Position numbers and translations under genes: made by a program | Assembly (NCBI GenBank): GCA_030725715.1 | Contig: JANRFG010000013.1 | Coordinates: 40,827 to 104,826, forward strand | Direction of reading: 5' to 3' | Source of the DNA: Opitutales bacterium | GTDB lineage: Bacteria; Verrucomicrobiota; Verrucomicrobiia; Opitutales; UBA953 | DNA: 64,000 bases | Shown: positions 17,790 through 26,889 of the stretch, piece by piece | Position numbering within the stretch: the first letter of the stretch is position 1 | Layout: every line of letters begins with the position of its first letter | Notes under the pieces: generated by a model | Database searches by the model: none | Seen by the model: the letters and a program-made list of their open reading frames with translations, nothing else | What the model was told of the DNA's origin: nothing

Positions 17790-18461
17790 ATGAGACCCCT
17801 CGCCCTCGCGTTGCTCGCCGCCCTGGCCCTCGTCCCGCAGGCCGAAGCCCTGCAGATGACCAAGCGCGCCATCCGCAACCAAGGCATCTTCGGGATTAAA
17901 ATCGCCCGGACGGACATGGCCTTCTACGGCCGCGCGGACGCCATCCTCTCGATCTCCTTCCAGGAATACACCACCGGCTCCTTCATCGTCGCCGAAGTCG
18001 TGATCGACATGCGGGACTCGAACCAGCAGCTCCGCCTCTACGCCGCGCGCCCCCCGGGCACGGACGATGTCGCCAACCGCGTCAACCGCGCCAGCGAGGC
18101 GAACTCCCAGAACCGCGGTCTGGATCCGAGCCAGGCGTCGAGGCTTCCGGTCCCGGGCCAGCTCGCGGCCGTCGAATCCAAGCTGAACAACATGGTCTCC
18201 GGCACCACCGGAGACATCGTCGTGAAGACCTACCCGACCACCACCCACGCCAAGACCGTCGAAATGGTCGTCTCCTCCAAGGCGGAACTGCAGCGCCTCT
18301 ACTCCAACCTGATCACCCTTTACACCGGCTTCGAGATCGAAGCCCAGGACGGCGCCTCCGTGGAGGGCACCAACGCCGCCAAGGCCACCATGACGACCAG
18401 CGGCGCCACCCCGACCATCAAGATCAACCAGATCGGCGGGGTCCTCTTCACCGTCGAATAA
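17790..18461 (+). CDS. Secreted protein of unknown function
   Basis: A 223-residue protein with a clear signal peptide (MRPLALALLAALALVPQAEA). The mature part is mixed, with Thr/Ser/Asn-rich segments and no cysteine pairs or catalytic motif seen. It does not match a family I know. Divergent from the ABCG-like transporter; the short shared region suggests a common promoter area. Confidence 0.7.
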   Translation: MRPLALALLAALALVPQAEALQMTKRAIRNQGIFGIKIARTDMAFYGRADAILSISFQEYTTGSFIVAEVVIDMRDSNQQLRLYAARPPGTDDVANRVNRASEANSQNRGLDPSQASRLPVPGQLAAVESKLNNMVSGTTGDIVVKTYPTTTHAKTVEMVVSSKAELQRLYSNLITLYTGFEIEAQDGASVEGTNAAKATMTTSGATPTIKINQIGGVLFTVE

Positions 18462-18501
18462 GCGGGCCGACCTCGGTCCGACCCCGGTTTCAAGCGGTCC
18501 G

Positions 18502-18517
18502 CCCCTCCCCGGAGGGG
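18502..18517. other. GC-rich inverted repeat upstream of efp
   Basis: CCCCTC and GAGGGG flank a 4-base loop in the gap between the secreted protein and efp. With no T tract it is not a convincing terminator; it may end the preceding mRNA weakly or be chance in GC-rich sequence. Confidence 0.3.
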
Positions 18518-18575
18518 TCGGGTAAGTCCGGCTTGACCGTTCCCGCGGCCTTCGCTTGTGTCCGCCCTTACTCCC

Positions 18576-19139
18576 ATGGCCTCCCTACCCGTCAATCGCA
18601 TCAAGAAGAAGAACATCATGAGCTACAACGGTGAGCTCTGCATCGTTCTCGAGTGCCTTGTCCGCACCCCCCCTAACAACGCCTCCTACGTCCAGATGGA
18701 ACTCCGCTCCATCAAGACCGGCGCCAAGATCCCGGTCCGCTGCGGCATCGGCGTCAGCTTCGAAGTCTTCGACAACAGCATCAAGTCCCTCGAATTCTCC
18801 TACGAAGCCGACGGCAGCTACGTCTTCGCCGACACCAACACCAACGAAGAATACTACATCTCGGCCACCACCCTCGCCGACTCCAAGGAGTTCCTGATCT
18901 CGGGCACCTCCTACATGGTCCTCTTCGTCGAAGACAAGCCGGTCACCGTCGACCTCCCCCCCTCCGTCACCGTCGAAGTCCTGGAAGCACCGCCCGCCGT
19001 CAAGGGCGACACCGCCGGCAACGTCCAGAAGACCGTCACGTGCGAGAACGGCCTCCAGGTCAACGTCCCGCTCTTCATCAAGCAGGGCGAGAAGATCAAG
19101 GTCAGCACCGAGAATAAGGAATACCTCGGTCGCGCTTAA
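18576..19139 (+). CDS. efp: Elongation factor P with unmodified-type loop (Asn at position 34)
   Basis: Binds between the P and E sites of the ribosome and relieves stalling at proline runs. The 187-residue length and the C terminus EYLGRA are those of EF-P. Ungapped alignment with the E. coli protein from memory (shared GE at 19-20 and LR at 43-44) places the loop tip TPPNN (31-35) against KPGKG, with Asn34 where E. coli has the beta-lysylated Lys34; position 32 is Pro, not Arg. The usual modifications could not act. ATG 18576 gives the family N terminus. A strong terminator follows. Confidence 0.92.
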   Translation: MASLPVNRIKKKNIMSYNGELCIVLECLVRTPPNNASYVQMELRSIKTGAKIPVRCGIGVSFEVFDNSIKSLEFSYEADGSYVFADTNTNEEYYISATTLADSKEFLISGTSYMVLFVEDKPVTVDLPPSVTVEVLEAPPAVKGDTAGNVQKTVTCENGLQVNVPLFIKQGEKIKVSTENKEYLGRA

Positions 19140-19162
19140 GCCGCCCTTACAGCCCTCCTGCG

Positions 19163-19191
19163 AGAACCCCGGACCGCCGGGGTTCTTTGTT
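19163..19191 (+). terminator. Intrinsic terminator of efp
   Basis: AGAACCCCGG (19163-19172) pairs with CCGGGGTTCT (19177-19186) around an ACCG loop, followed by a T-rich tail. It lies 23 bp after the efp stop. Confidence 0.85.
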
Positions 19192-19214
19192 GGCCGGACG
19201 GACCGAAAGGAGCG

Positions 19215-19285
19215 TAGACCCGCAGGGATTCGAACCCCGACAAAGTGAACCAAAATCACTTGTGCTACCGTTACACCACGGGTCT
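19215..19285 (-). tRNA. tRNA-Gln (anticodon TTG)
   Basis: Read on the minus strand, the cloverleaf is complete. The acceptor stem AGACCCG pairs with CGGGTCT. The D arm has stem GTG/CAC, and the anticodon stem AGTGA/TCACT holds loop TTTTGGT with anticodon TTG (19251-19253). The T arm has stem CGGGG/CCCTG and loop TTCGAAT. The discriminator base is A and CCA is not encoded, so it must be added by nucleotidyltransferase. It sits between the efp terminator and pyrH, opposite in direction to both. Confidence 0.93.
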
Positions 19286-19377
19286 GCGCATCCCGACTGA
19301 ACATCGACTCAGGGGTCGGAGTCAAGCGAGACCAAGGCGGGGTTGACGCTGGGGGAGGACTGTCTCATTTCCCCTGT

Positions 19378-20112
19378 ATGCCCGCCTCCGCCTCCCAGAA
19401 GCCGAAGTATCGTCGGATCGTGCTCAAGATCAGCGGCGAAGCCCTCCGCAACGACGCCACCGGCGAGTCCATCGACAGCGCCGTCCTCGACCGCCTCGCC
19501 GAGGAGCTGCGCTCGATCCAGAAAGTCGGCACCCAGGTCGCGGTCGTCGTCGGCGGCGGCAACATCTTCCGCGGCCTCGCCGGCGCGCGCGCCAACGGCA
19601 CCGACCGCACCACCGGCGACAACATGGGCATGCTCGCCACGGTGATCAACGGCCTCGCCCTCATGGACCGCCTGGAAAAGGCCGGCCTCGAATGCCGCGT
19701 GATGACCGCCATCCCGATGGACCGCATCGCCGAGCCCTTCATCCAGCGTCGCGCCACCCGCCACCTCGAGCGCGGCCGCATCGTCATCTTCGTCGCCGGC
19801 ACGGGCAATCCGTACTGCACCACCGACTACGCCTCGGCCCTCCGCGCCAACGAGATCGGCGCCGACGCCATCCTCAAGGCCACCAAGGTCGACGGCGTCT
19901 ACGACAAGGACCCGATGAAGCACAAGGACGCCAAGCGCTACGACCGCGTCTCGCACGCCGAAGCCCTGCAGAAGCGTCTCGGCGTCATGGACGCCGAAGC
20001 GTTCTCGCTCTGCGAAGCCAACAAGCTCCCGATCATCGTGCTCTCGATGTCCGCGAAGGGCGCCGTGAAGAAGGCCGTCCTCGGCCAGCGCATCGGCACG
20101 CTCGTCGCCTGA
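19378..20112 (+). CDS. pyrH: UMP kinase
   Basis: Phosphorylates UMP to UDP in pyrimidine nucleotide synthesis. The 244-residue protein shows the amino acid kinase fold with KISGEAL, VVVGGGNIFRG, GDNMGMLATVING and the ATP-binding ATKVDGVYDKDP. Length and order fit bacterial PyrH. It is followed by frr after 33 bp, a common bacterial gene pair. Confidence 0.96.
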   Translation: MPASASQKPKYRRIVLKISGEALRNDATGESIDSAVLDRLAEELRSIQKVGTQVAVVVGGGNIFRGLAGARANGTDRTTGDNMGMLATVINGLALMDRLEKAGLECRVMTAIPMDRIAEPFIQRRATRHLERGRIVIFVAGTGNPYCTTDYASALRANEIGADAILKATKVDGVYDKDPMKHKDAKRYDRVSHAEALQKRLGVMDAEAFSLCEANKLPIIVLSMSAKGAVKKAVLGQRIGTLVA

Positions 20113-20145
20113 TTTTCCAACAACCAACAACCCCTACCCTATCCT

Positions 20146-20709
20146 ATGGACATCAAGAAAGTCATCGCCGACGGCGCCAACGCCATGAAGAAGGCGGTCG
20201 ATCATACCTCCCACGAGTTCGCCACGCTGCACACCGGCAAGGCCTCCCCGGGCATGATCGAGAACATCCAGGTCCACGTCGAAGCCTACGGCATGACGCA
20301 GCGCCTCAAGGACATGGCCGCCATCACCACCCCGGACGCGCAGACGATCGTCGTGCAGCCGTTCGACAAGGGCGTCATGGATGACATCCGCAAGGCCATC
20401 ATGGCCGCCAACATCGGCATCAACCCCGTCCCGCAGGGCAACTTCATGCGCTGCCCGGTCCCCTCCCTCTCCGGCGAACGCCGCCTCGAGCTCGCCAAGC
20501 GCGCCACGCAGATGGCCGAAGAAGGCAAGGTCCGCGTGCGCAACGCCCGCCGCGACGCCCTTGAAGTCCTCAAGAAGGGCAACAAGGAGAAGCTCGTCAC
20601 CGACGACGAGCTGAAGCGCTCCGAGAAGGAGATCCAGACGCACACCGACACCTTCACGGCCGAGATCGAAAAGAATCTCAAGGCCAAGGAAGCCGACCTG
20701 AAGGGTTAA
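20146..20709 (+). CDS. frr: Ribosome recycling factor
   Basis: Splits the post-termination ribosome together with EF-G. The 187-residue protein has the three-helix coiled-coil bundle and the family stretch [15 protein letters not shown], with [13 protein letters not shown] before it. Its length is normal. It lies between pyrH and sucC in one direction, spaced 33 and 22 bp. The leader is C-rich without a Shine-Dalgarno sequence. Confidence 0.96.
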   Translation: MDIKKVIADGANAMKKAVDHTSHEFATLHTGKASPGMIENIQVHVEAYGMTQRLKDMAAITTPDAQTIVVQPFDKGVMDDIRKAIMAANIGINPVPQGNFMRCPVPSLSGERRLELAKRATQMAEEGKVRVRNARRDALEVLKKGNKEKLVTDDELKRSEKEIQTHTDTFTAEIEKNLKAKEADLKG

Positions 20710-20731
20710 TCGTCAGCCTCGTCCCGTTGCC

Positions 20732-21943
20732 ATGAACATTCACGAATACCAAGCCAAAGAACTGTTCGCTCAGTTCGGCGTCGCCGTGCCCAAGGGCGTG
20801 GCGGTCACCTCTGCCGCCGAATTCGAAGGCGCGCTCGCCAAGATCGACACCACCGGTGGCATCATGGTGAAGTCCCAGATCCACGCCGGCGGCCGCGGCA
20901 AAGGCACCTTCACCGACGGCTTCAAGGGCGGCGTGAAGTTCTCGCCGACGAAGGAGAAGGCCCTCGAGAACGCGAAGGCGATGCTCGGCAACACCCTCGT
21001 GACCGCCCAGACGGGCCCGGACGGACGCAAGGTCCAGACGATCTACTTCACCGAAGCCGCCAACCTGGGCAAGCGCCCGGACGGCCGCGACGACGAGTAC
21101 TACCTCGCCATCCTCCTCGACCGCGCGACCTCCTTCCCGGTCATCGTCGCTTCGACCGAAGGCGGCATGGAGATCGAACACGTCGCCCACCACACCCCCG
21201 AGAAGATCTTCAAGGTGCAGGTCGACCCGGCCGTCGGCCTCCAGGCCTTCCAGGCCCGCCAGATCGCCTTCGCCCTCGGCTTCTCCGGCGACCTCTTCAA
21301 GCAGTGCGTCACCCTGGTGACGAAGCTCTACCAGTTCTACTGGGAGAAGGATTGCGCGATGGTCGAAGTGAATCCGCTCCTCGTCACGAAGGAAGGCAAG
21401 CTCCTCGCCCTCGACGCCAAGGTGTCGTTCGACGACAACGCCCTCTTCCGCCACCCCGACGTGGTCGCCCTCCGCGACCTCAACGAGGAAGACGCCAAGG
21501 AGATCGAAGCCTCGAAGTTCGGCCTCTCCTACATCGCCCTCGACGGCAACATCGCCTGCCTCGTCAACGGCGCCGGCCTCGCGATGTCCACGATGGACAT
21601 CATCCAGCACTTCGGCGGCAGCCCCGCCAACTTCCTCGACGTCGGCGGCGGCGCGACGAAGGACCAGGTCACGGCGGCCTTCAAGATCATCCTGGGCGAC
21701 GCCAACGTGAAGGGCATCCTGGTCAACATCTTCGGCGGCATCATGGACTGTAACGTGATCGCCACCGGCATCATCGAAGCGGTCAAGGAGACCGGCCTCA
21801 AGCTGCCCCTCGTGGTCCGCCTTGAAGGCAACAACGTCGAAGCCGGCAAGGCCACCCTCGCCGCTTCGGGCCTGACCATCGTGTCGGGCGATTCGATGGC
21901 CGACGCGGCCCAGAAGATCGTGAAGCTGGTCAACAACAAGTAA
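20732..21943 (+). CDS. sucC: Succinyl-CoA synthetase, beta subunit
   Basis: Forms the nucleotide- and part of the CoA-binding half of succinyl-CoA synthetase in the TCA cycle. The 403-residue protein has [12 protein letters not shown] at the N terminus, the ATP-grasp motif [12 protein letters not shown], and the C-terminal LDVGGGAT and NIFGGIMDC blocks. Full family length. It is spaced 19 bp from sucD, the partner subunit. Confidence 0.96.
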   Translation: MNIHEYQAKELFAQFGVAVPKGVAVTSAAEFEGALAKIDTTGGIMVKSQIHAGGRGKGTFTDGFKGGVKFSPTKEKALENAKAMLGNTLVTAQTGPDGRKVQTIYFTEAANLGKRPDGRDDEYYLAILLDRATSFPVIVASTEGGMEIEHVAHHTPEKIFKVQVDPAVGLQAFQARQIAFALGFSGDLFKQCVTLVTKLYQFYWEKDCAMVEVNPLLVTKEGKLLALDAKVSFDDNALFRHPDVVALRDLNEEDAKEIEASKFGLSYIALDGNIACLVNGAGLAMSTMDIIQHFGGSPANFLDVGGGATKDQVTAAFKIILGDANVKGILVNIFGGIMDCNVIATGIIEAVKETGLKLPLVVRLEGNNVEAGKATLAASGLTIVSGDSMADAAQKIVKLVNNK

Positions 21944-21962
21944 CCCCCTACCGCACACTCTC

Positions 21963-22868
21963 ATGTCCATCCTCGTCAAAGAAGACACCCGCATCCTCGT
22001 CCAGGGCATCACGGGCGATTTCGGCGCGCGCCACGCCCGCCTCTCGCTCGACTACGGCTCGCAGGTCGTCGCCGGCGTCACCCCGGGCAAAGGCGGCCAG
22101 GTCTTCGAACACGCCGGCAAGAAGGTCCCGATCTTCAACACCGTCGCCGAAGCCGCCAAGCAGACCGGCGCCACGGTCTCCGCGATCTTCGTCCCCCCGC
22201 CCTTCGCGGCCGACGCCATCCTGGAATGCTTCGACGCCGACCTCGACCTCGCCGTAGCCATCACGGAAGGCATCCCGGTGCGCGACATGGTCCGCGCCAA
22301 GCGCGCCATGGCCGGTCGTCGCACCCGCCTCATCGGCCCGAACTGCCCGGGCCTCGTGACCCCTGGTCGCGGCGACAAGTCCTCCGGCGGCTGCCGCATC
22401 GGCATCGCCCCGGGCTACATCCACCGCCGCGGCAACGTCGGCGTGGTCTCCCGCTCCGGCACCCTGACCTACGAAGCCGTCTGGCAGCTCACCTGCCGCG
22501 GCAAGGGCCAGTCGACCTGCGTCGGCATCGGCGGCGACCCCGTCAACGGCACCTCGCACCTCGACGTCATCAAGCTCTTCAACGACGACCCGGAGACCGA
22601 AGCCATCATCATGATCGGCGAGATCGGCGGTAACGCCGAAGTCGAAGCCGCCCGCTGGATCAAGGCGCACTGCAAGAAGCCCGTCGCGGGCTTCATCGCC
22701 GGTGCCACCGCCCCGGCCGGACGTCGCATGGGCCACGCCGGCGCCGTCATCGGCGGAGCCGAAGACACCGCCGCCGCGAAGATCAAGATCTTCCAGGAGT
22801 GCGGCATCTCCGTCGCGGCGACCCCGTCCGACATGGCCGACGCGCTCCTCCGCATCTGGAAGGGCTAA
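21963..22868 (+). CDS. sucD: Succinyl-CoA synthetase, alpha subunit
   Basis: Carries the CoA-binding Rossmann domain and the histidine phosphorylated during catalysis. The 301-residue protein has [13 protein letters not shown] near the start, [22 protein letters not shown] and the active-site block [13 protein letters not shown] with the catalytic His. The operon ends in a strong terminator 22 bp after the stop. Confidence 0.96.
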   Translation: MSILVKEDTRILVQGITGDFGARHARLSLDYGSQVVAGVTPGKGGQVFEHAGKKVPIFNTVAEAAKQTGATVSAIFVPPPFAADAILECFDADLDLAVAITEGIPVRDMVRAKRAMAGRRTRLIGPNCPGLVTPGRGDKSSGGCRIGIAPGYIHRRGNVGVVSRSGTLTYEAVWQLTCRGKGQSTCVGIGGDPVNGTSHLDVIKLFNDDPETEAIIMIGEIGGNAEVEAARWIKAHCKKPVAGFIAGATAPAGRRMGHAGAVIGGAEDTAAAKIKIFQECGISVAATPSDMADALLRIWKG

Positions 22869-22890
22869 GAAACCTTCAAGTTCACCTCAA

Positions 22891-22921
22891 AGAGGCCCGG
22901 CGACGGGCCTCTTTTGTTTTT
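22891..22921 (+). terminator. Intrinsic terminator of the pyrH-frr-sucCD unit
   Basis: AGAGGCCCG (22891-22899) pairs with CGGGCCTCT (22904-22912) around a GCGA loop, followed by TTTGTTTTT. Confidence 0.9.
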
Positions 22922-22954
22922 ACAGGGGATCAGGCATCAGGCACAAACCATCGT

Positions 22955-23401
22955 ATGTGGTATTACGAACAGAACGGTAATCGCGTCGGCCCGGTCGACG
23001 AGGCAACGATGCGCGGCCTGATCGCCAACCGGACGATCTCCATCGATACGCTGGTCTGGACGAACGGCATGGCCAACTGGACCCCGCTCCAGCAGACCCA
23101 GCTCGCCGCCGGCCTGCCAGTGCCCCCGCCGATGTCCCACTCGGCCCCGACCACGCCACAGTATCACCCCATCCCGAGCCAGCACCACCCGGACGCCAAG
23201 GATCGCGTCGCTTACGTGCTTCTCGCCGTCCTCCTGGGCATCGGCATCCATAACTTCTACGCCGGCTACACGACCCGCGGCATCATCCAGCTGCTCGTCT
23301 CCATCCTGAGCTGCGGCATCCTGTGGTTCTTCATCTGGATCTGGTCCATCATCGAAGCCTGCACGGTCACGCAGGACGCCAACGGCGTCCGCTTCAAGTA
23401 A
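22955..23401 (+). CDS. GYF_2 and TM2 domain membrane protein
   Basis: A 148-residue protein with an N-terminal GYF_2 domain (WYYEQNGNRVGPV, then the TLVWTNGMANWTPL block, about 2-50), a Pro/His-rich linker, and a TM2 domain of two helices (about 88-140) with GIGIHNFYAGYTTRGIIQLL. Such proteins are common in Verrucomicrobiota and Planctomycetota; their role is not established. ATG 22955 is the first codon of the GYF domain; the frame upstream is a shadow of sucD. Confidence 0.88.
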   Translation: MWYYEQNGNRVGPVDEATMRGLIANRTISIDTLVWTNGMANWTPLQQTQLAAGLPVPPPMSHSAPTTPQYHPIPSQHHPDAKDRVAYVLLAVLLGIGIHNFYAGYTTRGIIQLLVSILSCGILWFFIWIWSIIEACTVTQDANGVRFK

Positions 23402-23424
23402 AGCTCCGCTGACTCCCCCAACAG

Positions 23425-23450
23425 AAAGGCCGCCCATCGGGCGGCCTTTT
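23425..23450. terminator. Bidirectional terminator between convergent genes
   Basis: AAAGGCCGCCC (23425-23435) and GGGCGGCCTTT (23439-23449) form an 11-bp stem with an ATC loop. T runs are present on the plus strand and, by symmetry, on the minus strand. It serves the GYF_2/TM2 gene and leuD. Confidence 0.87.
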
Positions 23451-23470
23451 GCTTGGGCTGACGAGTCGGC

Positions 23471-24091
23471 TTACTTGCCAGCGACGTAGGCCAAGCCGGC
23501 AGCGGTCTTGGCTACGGGCTCGGCGCCTTCGAGCAGGTCGGCGATGGGGTCCCACTTGCCGTTGACGAGGCCGTCGCGGGCGGAGGCGGCGATGCTGGCC
23601 TTCCAGGTCTTGGCGCCGGCGGAGACGGTCAGCTGGGCGACGTCGACGGTGACTTCGACGTCCGGATTGGCGCGCACGAAGGCGTCGCATTCGGCGAGGT
23701 CTTCCTTGGAGAGGGTGACGCAAGGCACGCCGAGGGTCGTGGAGTTGCCGAAGAAGATCTCAGCGAAGCTGCCGCCGACGAGGGCGGTGAAGCCGAAGCG
23801 CCAGATGGACTGCGGGGCGTGCTCGCGGGAGCTGCCGCAGCCAAAGTTGAAGCCGACGACCATGACGCCCTTCTTGGCGGCGGCGATGCGGGCGGCCTGG
23901 GCCGAGTTCATCGGGTGCGGGCGCTCCTTGCCGTCGGGACCGGTGCGCTCATCGCGGAAGGCGTGCTCGCCGAGACCGTCGAAGGTCACGCAGCGGAGGA
24001 AGCGCGCGGGGATGATGCGGTCGGTGTCGATGTCGTCGCCGGGGACGGCGAGGGCGAGGGCTTTGACCTGGGTGATTTTGGCGAGGGACAT
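23471..24091 (-). CDS. leuD: 3-isopropylmalate dehydratase, small subunit
   Basis: With LeuC, isomerises 2- to 3-isopropylmalate in leucine synthesis. The 206-residue protein has the swivel-domain signatures DDIDTDRIIPARFL, FNFGCGSSREHAP and GDSFAEIF-like GGSFAEIFFGNS. ATG 24091 is preferred; the frame upstream to 24172 overlaps a separate small gene. It lies 16 bp after the unknown 96-residue gene and shares a transcription unit with leuC. Confidence 0.94.
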   Translation of the reverse strand: MSLAKITQVKALALAVPGDDIDTDRIIPARFLRCVTFDGLGEHAFRDERTGPDGKERPHPMNSAQAARIAAAKKGVMVVGFNFGCGSSREHAPQSIWRFGFTALVGGSFAEIFFGNSTTLGVPCVTLSKEDLAECDAFVRANPDVEVTVDVAQLTVSAGAKTWKASIAASARDGLVNGKWDPIADLLEGAEPVAKTAAGLAYVAGK

Positions 24092-24107
24092 GGCGGATCG
24101 GAAGGGG

Positions 24108-24398
24108 TTAGGCGGCGACGGGGCGACGGATGACGCAGACGGGCATCGCGAGGGAGGACGCGAGGGAGGCAAGTCGTTCTTCGGCGACGGAGGCGGCGAT
24201 GGTCTCGTCGGCCAGCAGCAGCGCGTGGCCGTCCACGACCCAAGGCAGGGTCACGGTGCACACGGGCTTACCGTCGTAATGGGCGTCGACGCTCACGTCG
24301 CGCTGAAGAGCGAGCCCTTCGGCCGAACAGGCCGCGGCGACGTCATCACCCTGGGCGATGCGCGCGAGCACGCGGTCGACTGGCGCGGAGACGGACAT
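24108..24398 (-). CDS. Small protein of unknown function between leuC and leuD
   Basis: A 96-residue soluble protein whose start codon overlaps the leuC stop by one base (TGATG), so it is translationally coupled. It is Ala/Val-rich with a central beta-type stretch (VDAHYDGKPVCTVTLPWVVDGHALLLA) and a helical end; I recognise no family. Position suggests a role tied to leucine synthesis or to the LeuCD enzyme, but that is inference. Coupling and good codon composition argue that it is real. Confidence 0.75.
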   Translation of the reverse strand: MSVSAPVDRVLARIAQGDDVAAACSAEGLALQRDVSVDAHYDGKPVCTVTLPWVVDGHALLLADETIAASVAEERLASLASSLAMPVCVIRRPVAA

Positions 24399-25804
24399 CA
24401 GACCGTGAAGACTTCGCGGGCGTCGGTGACCTGGCCGGTGATGGCGGCGGCGGCGACCATGAGCGGGCTCATGAGCACGGTGCGGCCGGTCTGGGAACCC
24501 TGGCGGCCCTTGAAGTTACGGTTCGAGGAGCTGGCGCAGAGCTGGTCGCCGACGAGCTTGTCGGGATTCATCGCGAGGCACATGGAGCAACCTGCGCCGC
24601 GCCATTCGAAGCCGGCTTCGATGTAGATCTTGTCGAGGCCTTCATGGACGGCCTGGATGGCGGTGAGCTGGGAGCCCGGGACGACGATCGCCTTGACGCT
24701 CGGGCTGACCTTGCGGCCCTTGAGGTACTTGGCGACCTCACGGAGGTCGGAGATGCGGCCGTTGGTGCAGGAGCCGAGGAAGCAGACGTCGACCTTGGTG
24801 CCCTTGATCGGGGTGTTCGGCGCCAGCTTCATGTGAGCATAGGCGTCTTCGGCGGTCTGGCGGTCGGCGGCGTTGAGGGTCTCGAGCGCCGGCATCTTCT
24901 CGTCGATGAACACGGCCTGGCCCGGGGTGATGCCCCAGGTGACGGTCGGGCGGATGTCCTCGGCCTTGAAGACCTTGACGTCGTCGTATTGGCAACCGGC
25001 GTCGGAAGCGAAGGAAGCCCAGCGAGCCACGGCGGCATCCCAATCGGCGGCCTTCGGGGCGTAGGGCTTGCCCTTGATGTAGTCGAAAGTCTTCTGGTCC
25101 GGATTGACGTAACCGCAGCGGGCGCCGCCTTCGATGGACATGTTGCAGACGGTCATGCGCTCTTCGAGGGAGAAGCCGTCGAAGGTCGTGCCGGCGTATT
25201 CGTAGGCGTAGCCGATGCCGCCGTTGACGCCGAGGACGCGGATGATGTGCAGGATGACGTCCTTGGCGTAGACGCCGGGGGCGAGCTTGCCGTTCACTTC
25301 GATGCGGCGGACCTTGAGGGGGCTGAGGGCGAGGGTCTGGGTCGCGAGGACGTCGCGGACCTGCGTGGTGCCGATGCCGAAGGCGATCGCGCCGAACGCG
25401 CCGTGGGTGGCGGTATGGGAGTCGCCGCAGGCGATCGTGGTGCCGGGCTGGGTGATGCCCTGCTCCGGTCCGACCATGTGGACGATGCCCTGGGTGCCGG
25501 TCGTGGTGTCGAAGAAGCGGATGCCGTAGTCCTTGGTGTTCTTACGGAGGGCCTCGATCATCTCCTGGGCGATCGGATCGGAGTAGGGCTCCTTGAGCTC
25601 GTTGGTCGGGACGATGTGGTCGACCGTGGCGAAGGTCCGGTGCGGATACTTCACCTTGAGGCCGAGGTCCCGGAGCATGCCGAAGGCCTGGGGGCTCGTC
25701 ACCTCGTGGATGAGGTGCGTGCCGATGAACAATTGGGTCTGGCCGTTAGGCAGCTTGCGCACCGTATGCGCTTCCCAAACTTTCTGGAACAGGGTCTTGG
25801 CCAT
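24398..25804 (-). CDS. leuC: 3-isopropylmalate dehydratase, large subunit
   Basis: The iron-sulfur catalytic subunit of isopropylmalate isomerase. The 468-residue protein has [20 protein letters not shown], the cluster-binding FLGSCTNGR and the [10 protein letters not shown] pair of cysteines; length is full. It starts the leuC-X-leuD unit and is divergent from purU over 158 bp. The leader lacks a Shine-Dalgarno sequence. Confidence 0.96.
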   Translation of the reverse strand: MAKTLFQKVWEAHTVRKLPNGQTQLFIGTHLIHEVTSPQAFGMLRDLGLKVKYPHRTFATVDHIVPTNELKEPYSDPIAQEMIEALRKNTKDYGIRFFDTTTGTQGIVHMVGPEQGITQPGTTIACGDSHTATHGAFGAIAFGIGTTQVRDVLATQTLALSPLKVRRIEVNGKLAPGVYAKDVILHIIRVLGVNGGIGYAYEYAGTTFDGFSLEERMTVCNMSIEGGARCGYVNPDQKTFDYIKGKPYAPKAADWDAAVARWASFASDAGCQYDDVKVFKAEDIRPTVTWGITPGQAVFIDEKMPALETLNAADRQTAEDAYAHMKLAPNTPIKGTKVDVCFLGSCTNGRISDLREVAKYLKGRKVSPSVKAIVVPGSQLTAIQAVHEGLDKIYIEAGFEWRGAGCSMCLAMNPDKLVGDQLCASSSNRNFKGRQGSQTGRTVLMSPLMVAAAAITGQVTDAREVFTV

Positions 25805-25825
25805 CTGAGTAAAAGGTGAAGGGTG

Positions 25826-25853
25826 AACGTAGGACGGGACGGGGGCTGGTCAA
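25826..25853 (-). promoter_or_regulatory. leuC: Candidate promoter of the leu genes
   Basis: On the minus strand TTGACC (25848-25853) and TACGTT (25826-25831) are separated by 16 bases, about 20 bases before the leuC ATG. The -35 box is close to consensus, the -10 box is poor. The leader would be very short. Weak support. Confidence 0.3.
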
Positions 25854-25962
25854 TCCCGCAGGCGGGCCGGCCGCAGGCATATTTCCCGATAAATCCGCCG
25901 CCGTGCCCGGGCCGGCGCCGCCGTGTCTTGACCCCTGCGCCCCTCCCCTTCCATCCTCCGGC

Positions 25963-26817
25963 ATGGCCCGCACCCTGACCCTCAGCTTCTCCTGCCCTGA
26001 CACCAGCGGCATCGTGGCCGGGGTCTCCGCGTTCGTGGCCGGACATCAGGGCTGGATCACCGAGGCCAGCCAGCACACCGAGACCGAACTCGGACGCTTC
26101 TTCATGCGCGTGGAGATCCGGGCGGAGTCGCTCGACTTCCCGGCCGAGGAATTCGCCCGGCGCTTCGCCCCGGTGGCCGCGCAGTTCGGCATGGACTGGA
26201 AAGTCTCCGACTCCGCCCAGCCCCGCCGCGTGGTGCTCCTCTGCTCCAAACAGGAGCACTGCCTCTACGACCTGCTCGCGCGCCACGTCGCCCAGGACTT
26301 CCCTTTCGTCGTCCCCTGCGTGATCTCCAATCACGAGAACCACCGTAAGGTCGTCGAAGCCCACGGCATCCCCTTCCACTTCGTGCCCGTGACGCCGGAG
26401 ACCAAGCAGACGGCGTACCGCAAGATGGAGCAGCTCTTCCGCGACGCCCAGGCCGACCTCATCGTGCTCGCACGCTACATGCAGGTGCTCGACGAACCGA
26501 TGTGCCGCGACTTCGCCGGCAAGATCATCAACATCCATCATTCGTTCCTGCCCTCCTTCGCCGGCGCCAAGCCGTATCACCAGGCGCATCGCCGCGGCGT
26601 GAAGCTCATCGGCGCGACCTGCCACTTCGTGACGCCGGACCTCGACGAAGGCCCCATCGTGGAACAGGACGTGATCCGCATCGACCACTCGGACACCCCC
26701 GAGGACATGGCCCATCTGGGCAAGGACATCGAGAAGGTCGTGCTCGCCCGCGGCCTCCGCGCCGTGGTCGAAGACCGCGTCCTGCTGGCCGGCAATAAGA
26801 CCGTTATCTTCCGTTAA
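25963..26817 (+). CDS. purU: Formyltetrahydrofolate deformylase
   Basis: Hydrolyses 10-formyltetrahydrofolate to formate and tetrahydrofolate, balancing one-carbon pools. The 284-residue protein has an N-terminal ACT domain (about 5-80, with CPDTSGIVAGVSAF) and a formyltransferase domain with CVISNHENH, LARYMQVL, the catalytic INIHHSFLPSF(A)GAKPYHQA stretch and the late Asp of TPEDMAH. The combination is diagnostic of PurU. ATG 25963 is selected since the upstream frame has no conserved sequence. Confidence 0.95.
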   Translation: MARTLTLSFSCPDTSGIVAGVSAFVAGHQGWITEASQHTETELGRFFMRVEIRAESLDFPAEEFARRFAPVAAQFGMDWKVSDSAQPRRVVLLCSKQEHCLYDLLARHVAQDFPFVVPCVISNHENHRKVVEAHGIPFHFVPVTPETKQTAYRKMEQLFRDAQADLIVLARYMQVLDEPMCRDFAGKIINIHHSFLPSFAGAKPYHQAHRRGVKLIGATCHFVTPDLDEGPIVEQDVIRIDHSDTPEDMAHLGKDIEKVVLARGLRAVVEDRVLLAGNKTVIFR

Positions 26818-26889
26818 AAACCGCCTTTTCGGGAGGGTTTGGCGTTGGCGGGCGGAGGACGGAAAGCCAAGGTGACGCCACCCCTCCCC

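Noticed and set aside
25863..25873. GGCCGGCC palindrome between leuC and purU
   Set aside because: Such GC palindromes are expected often by chance in this composition.
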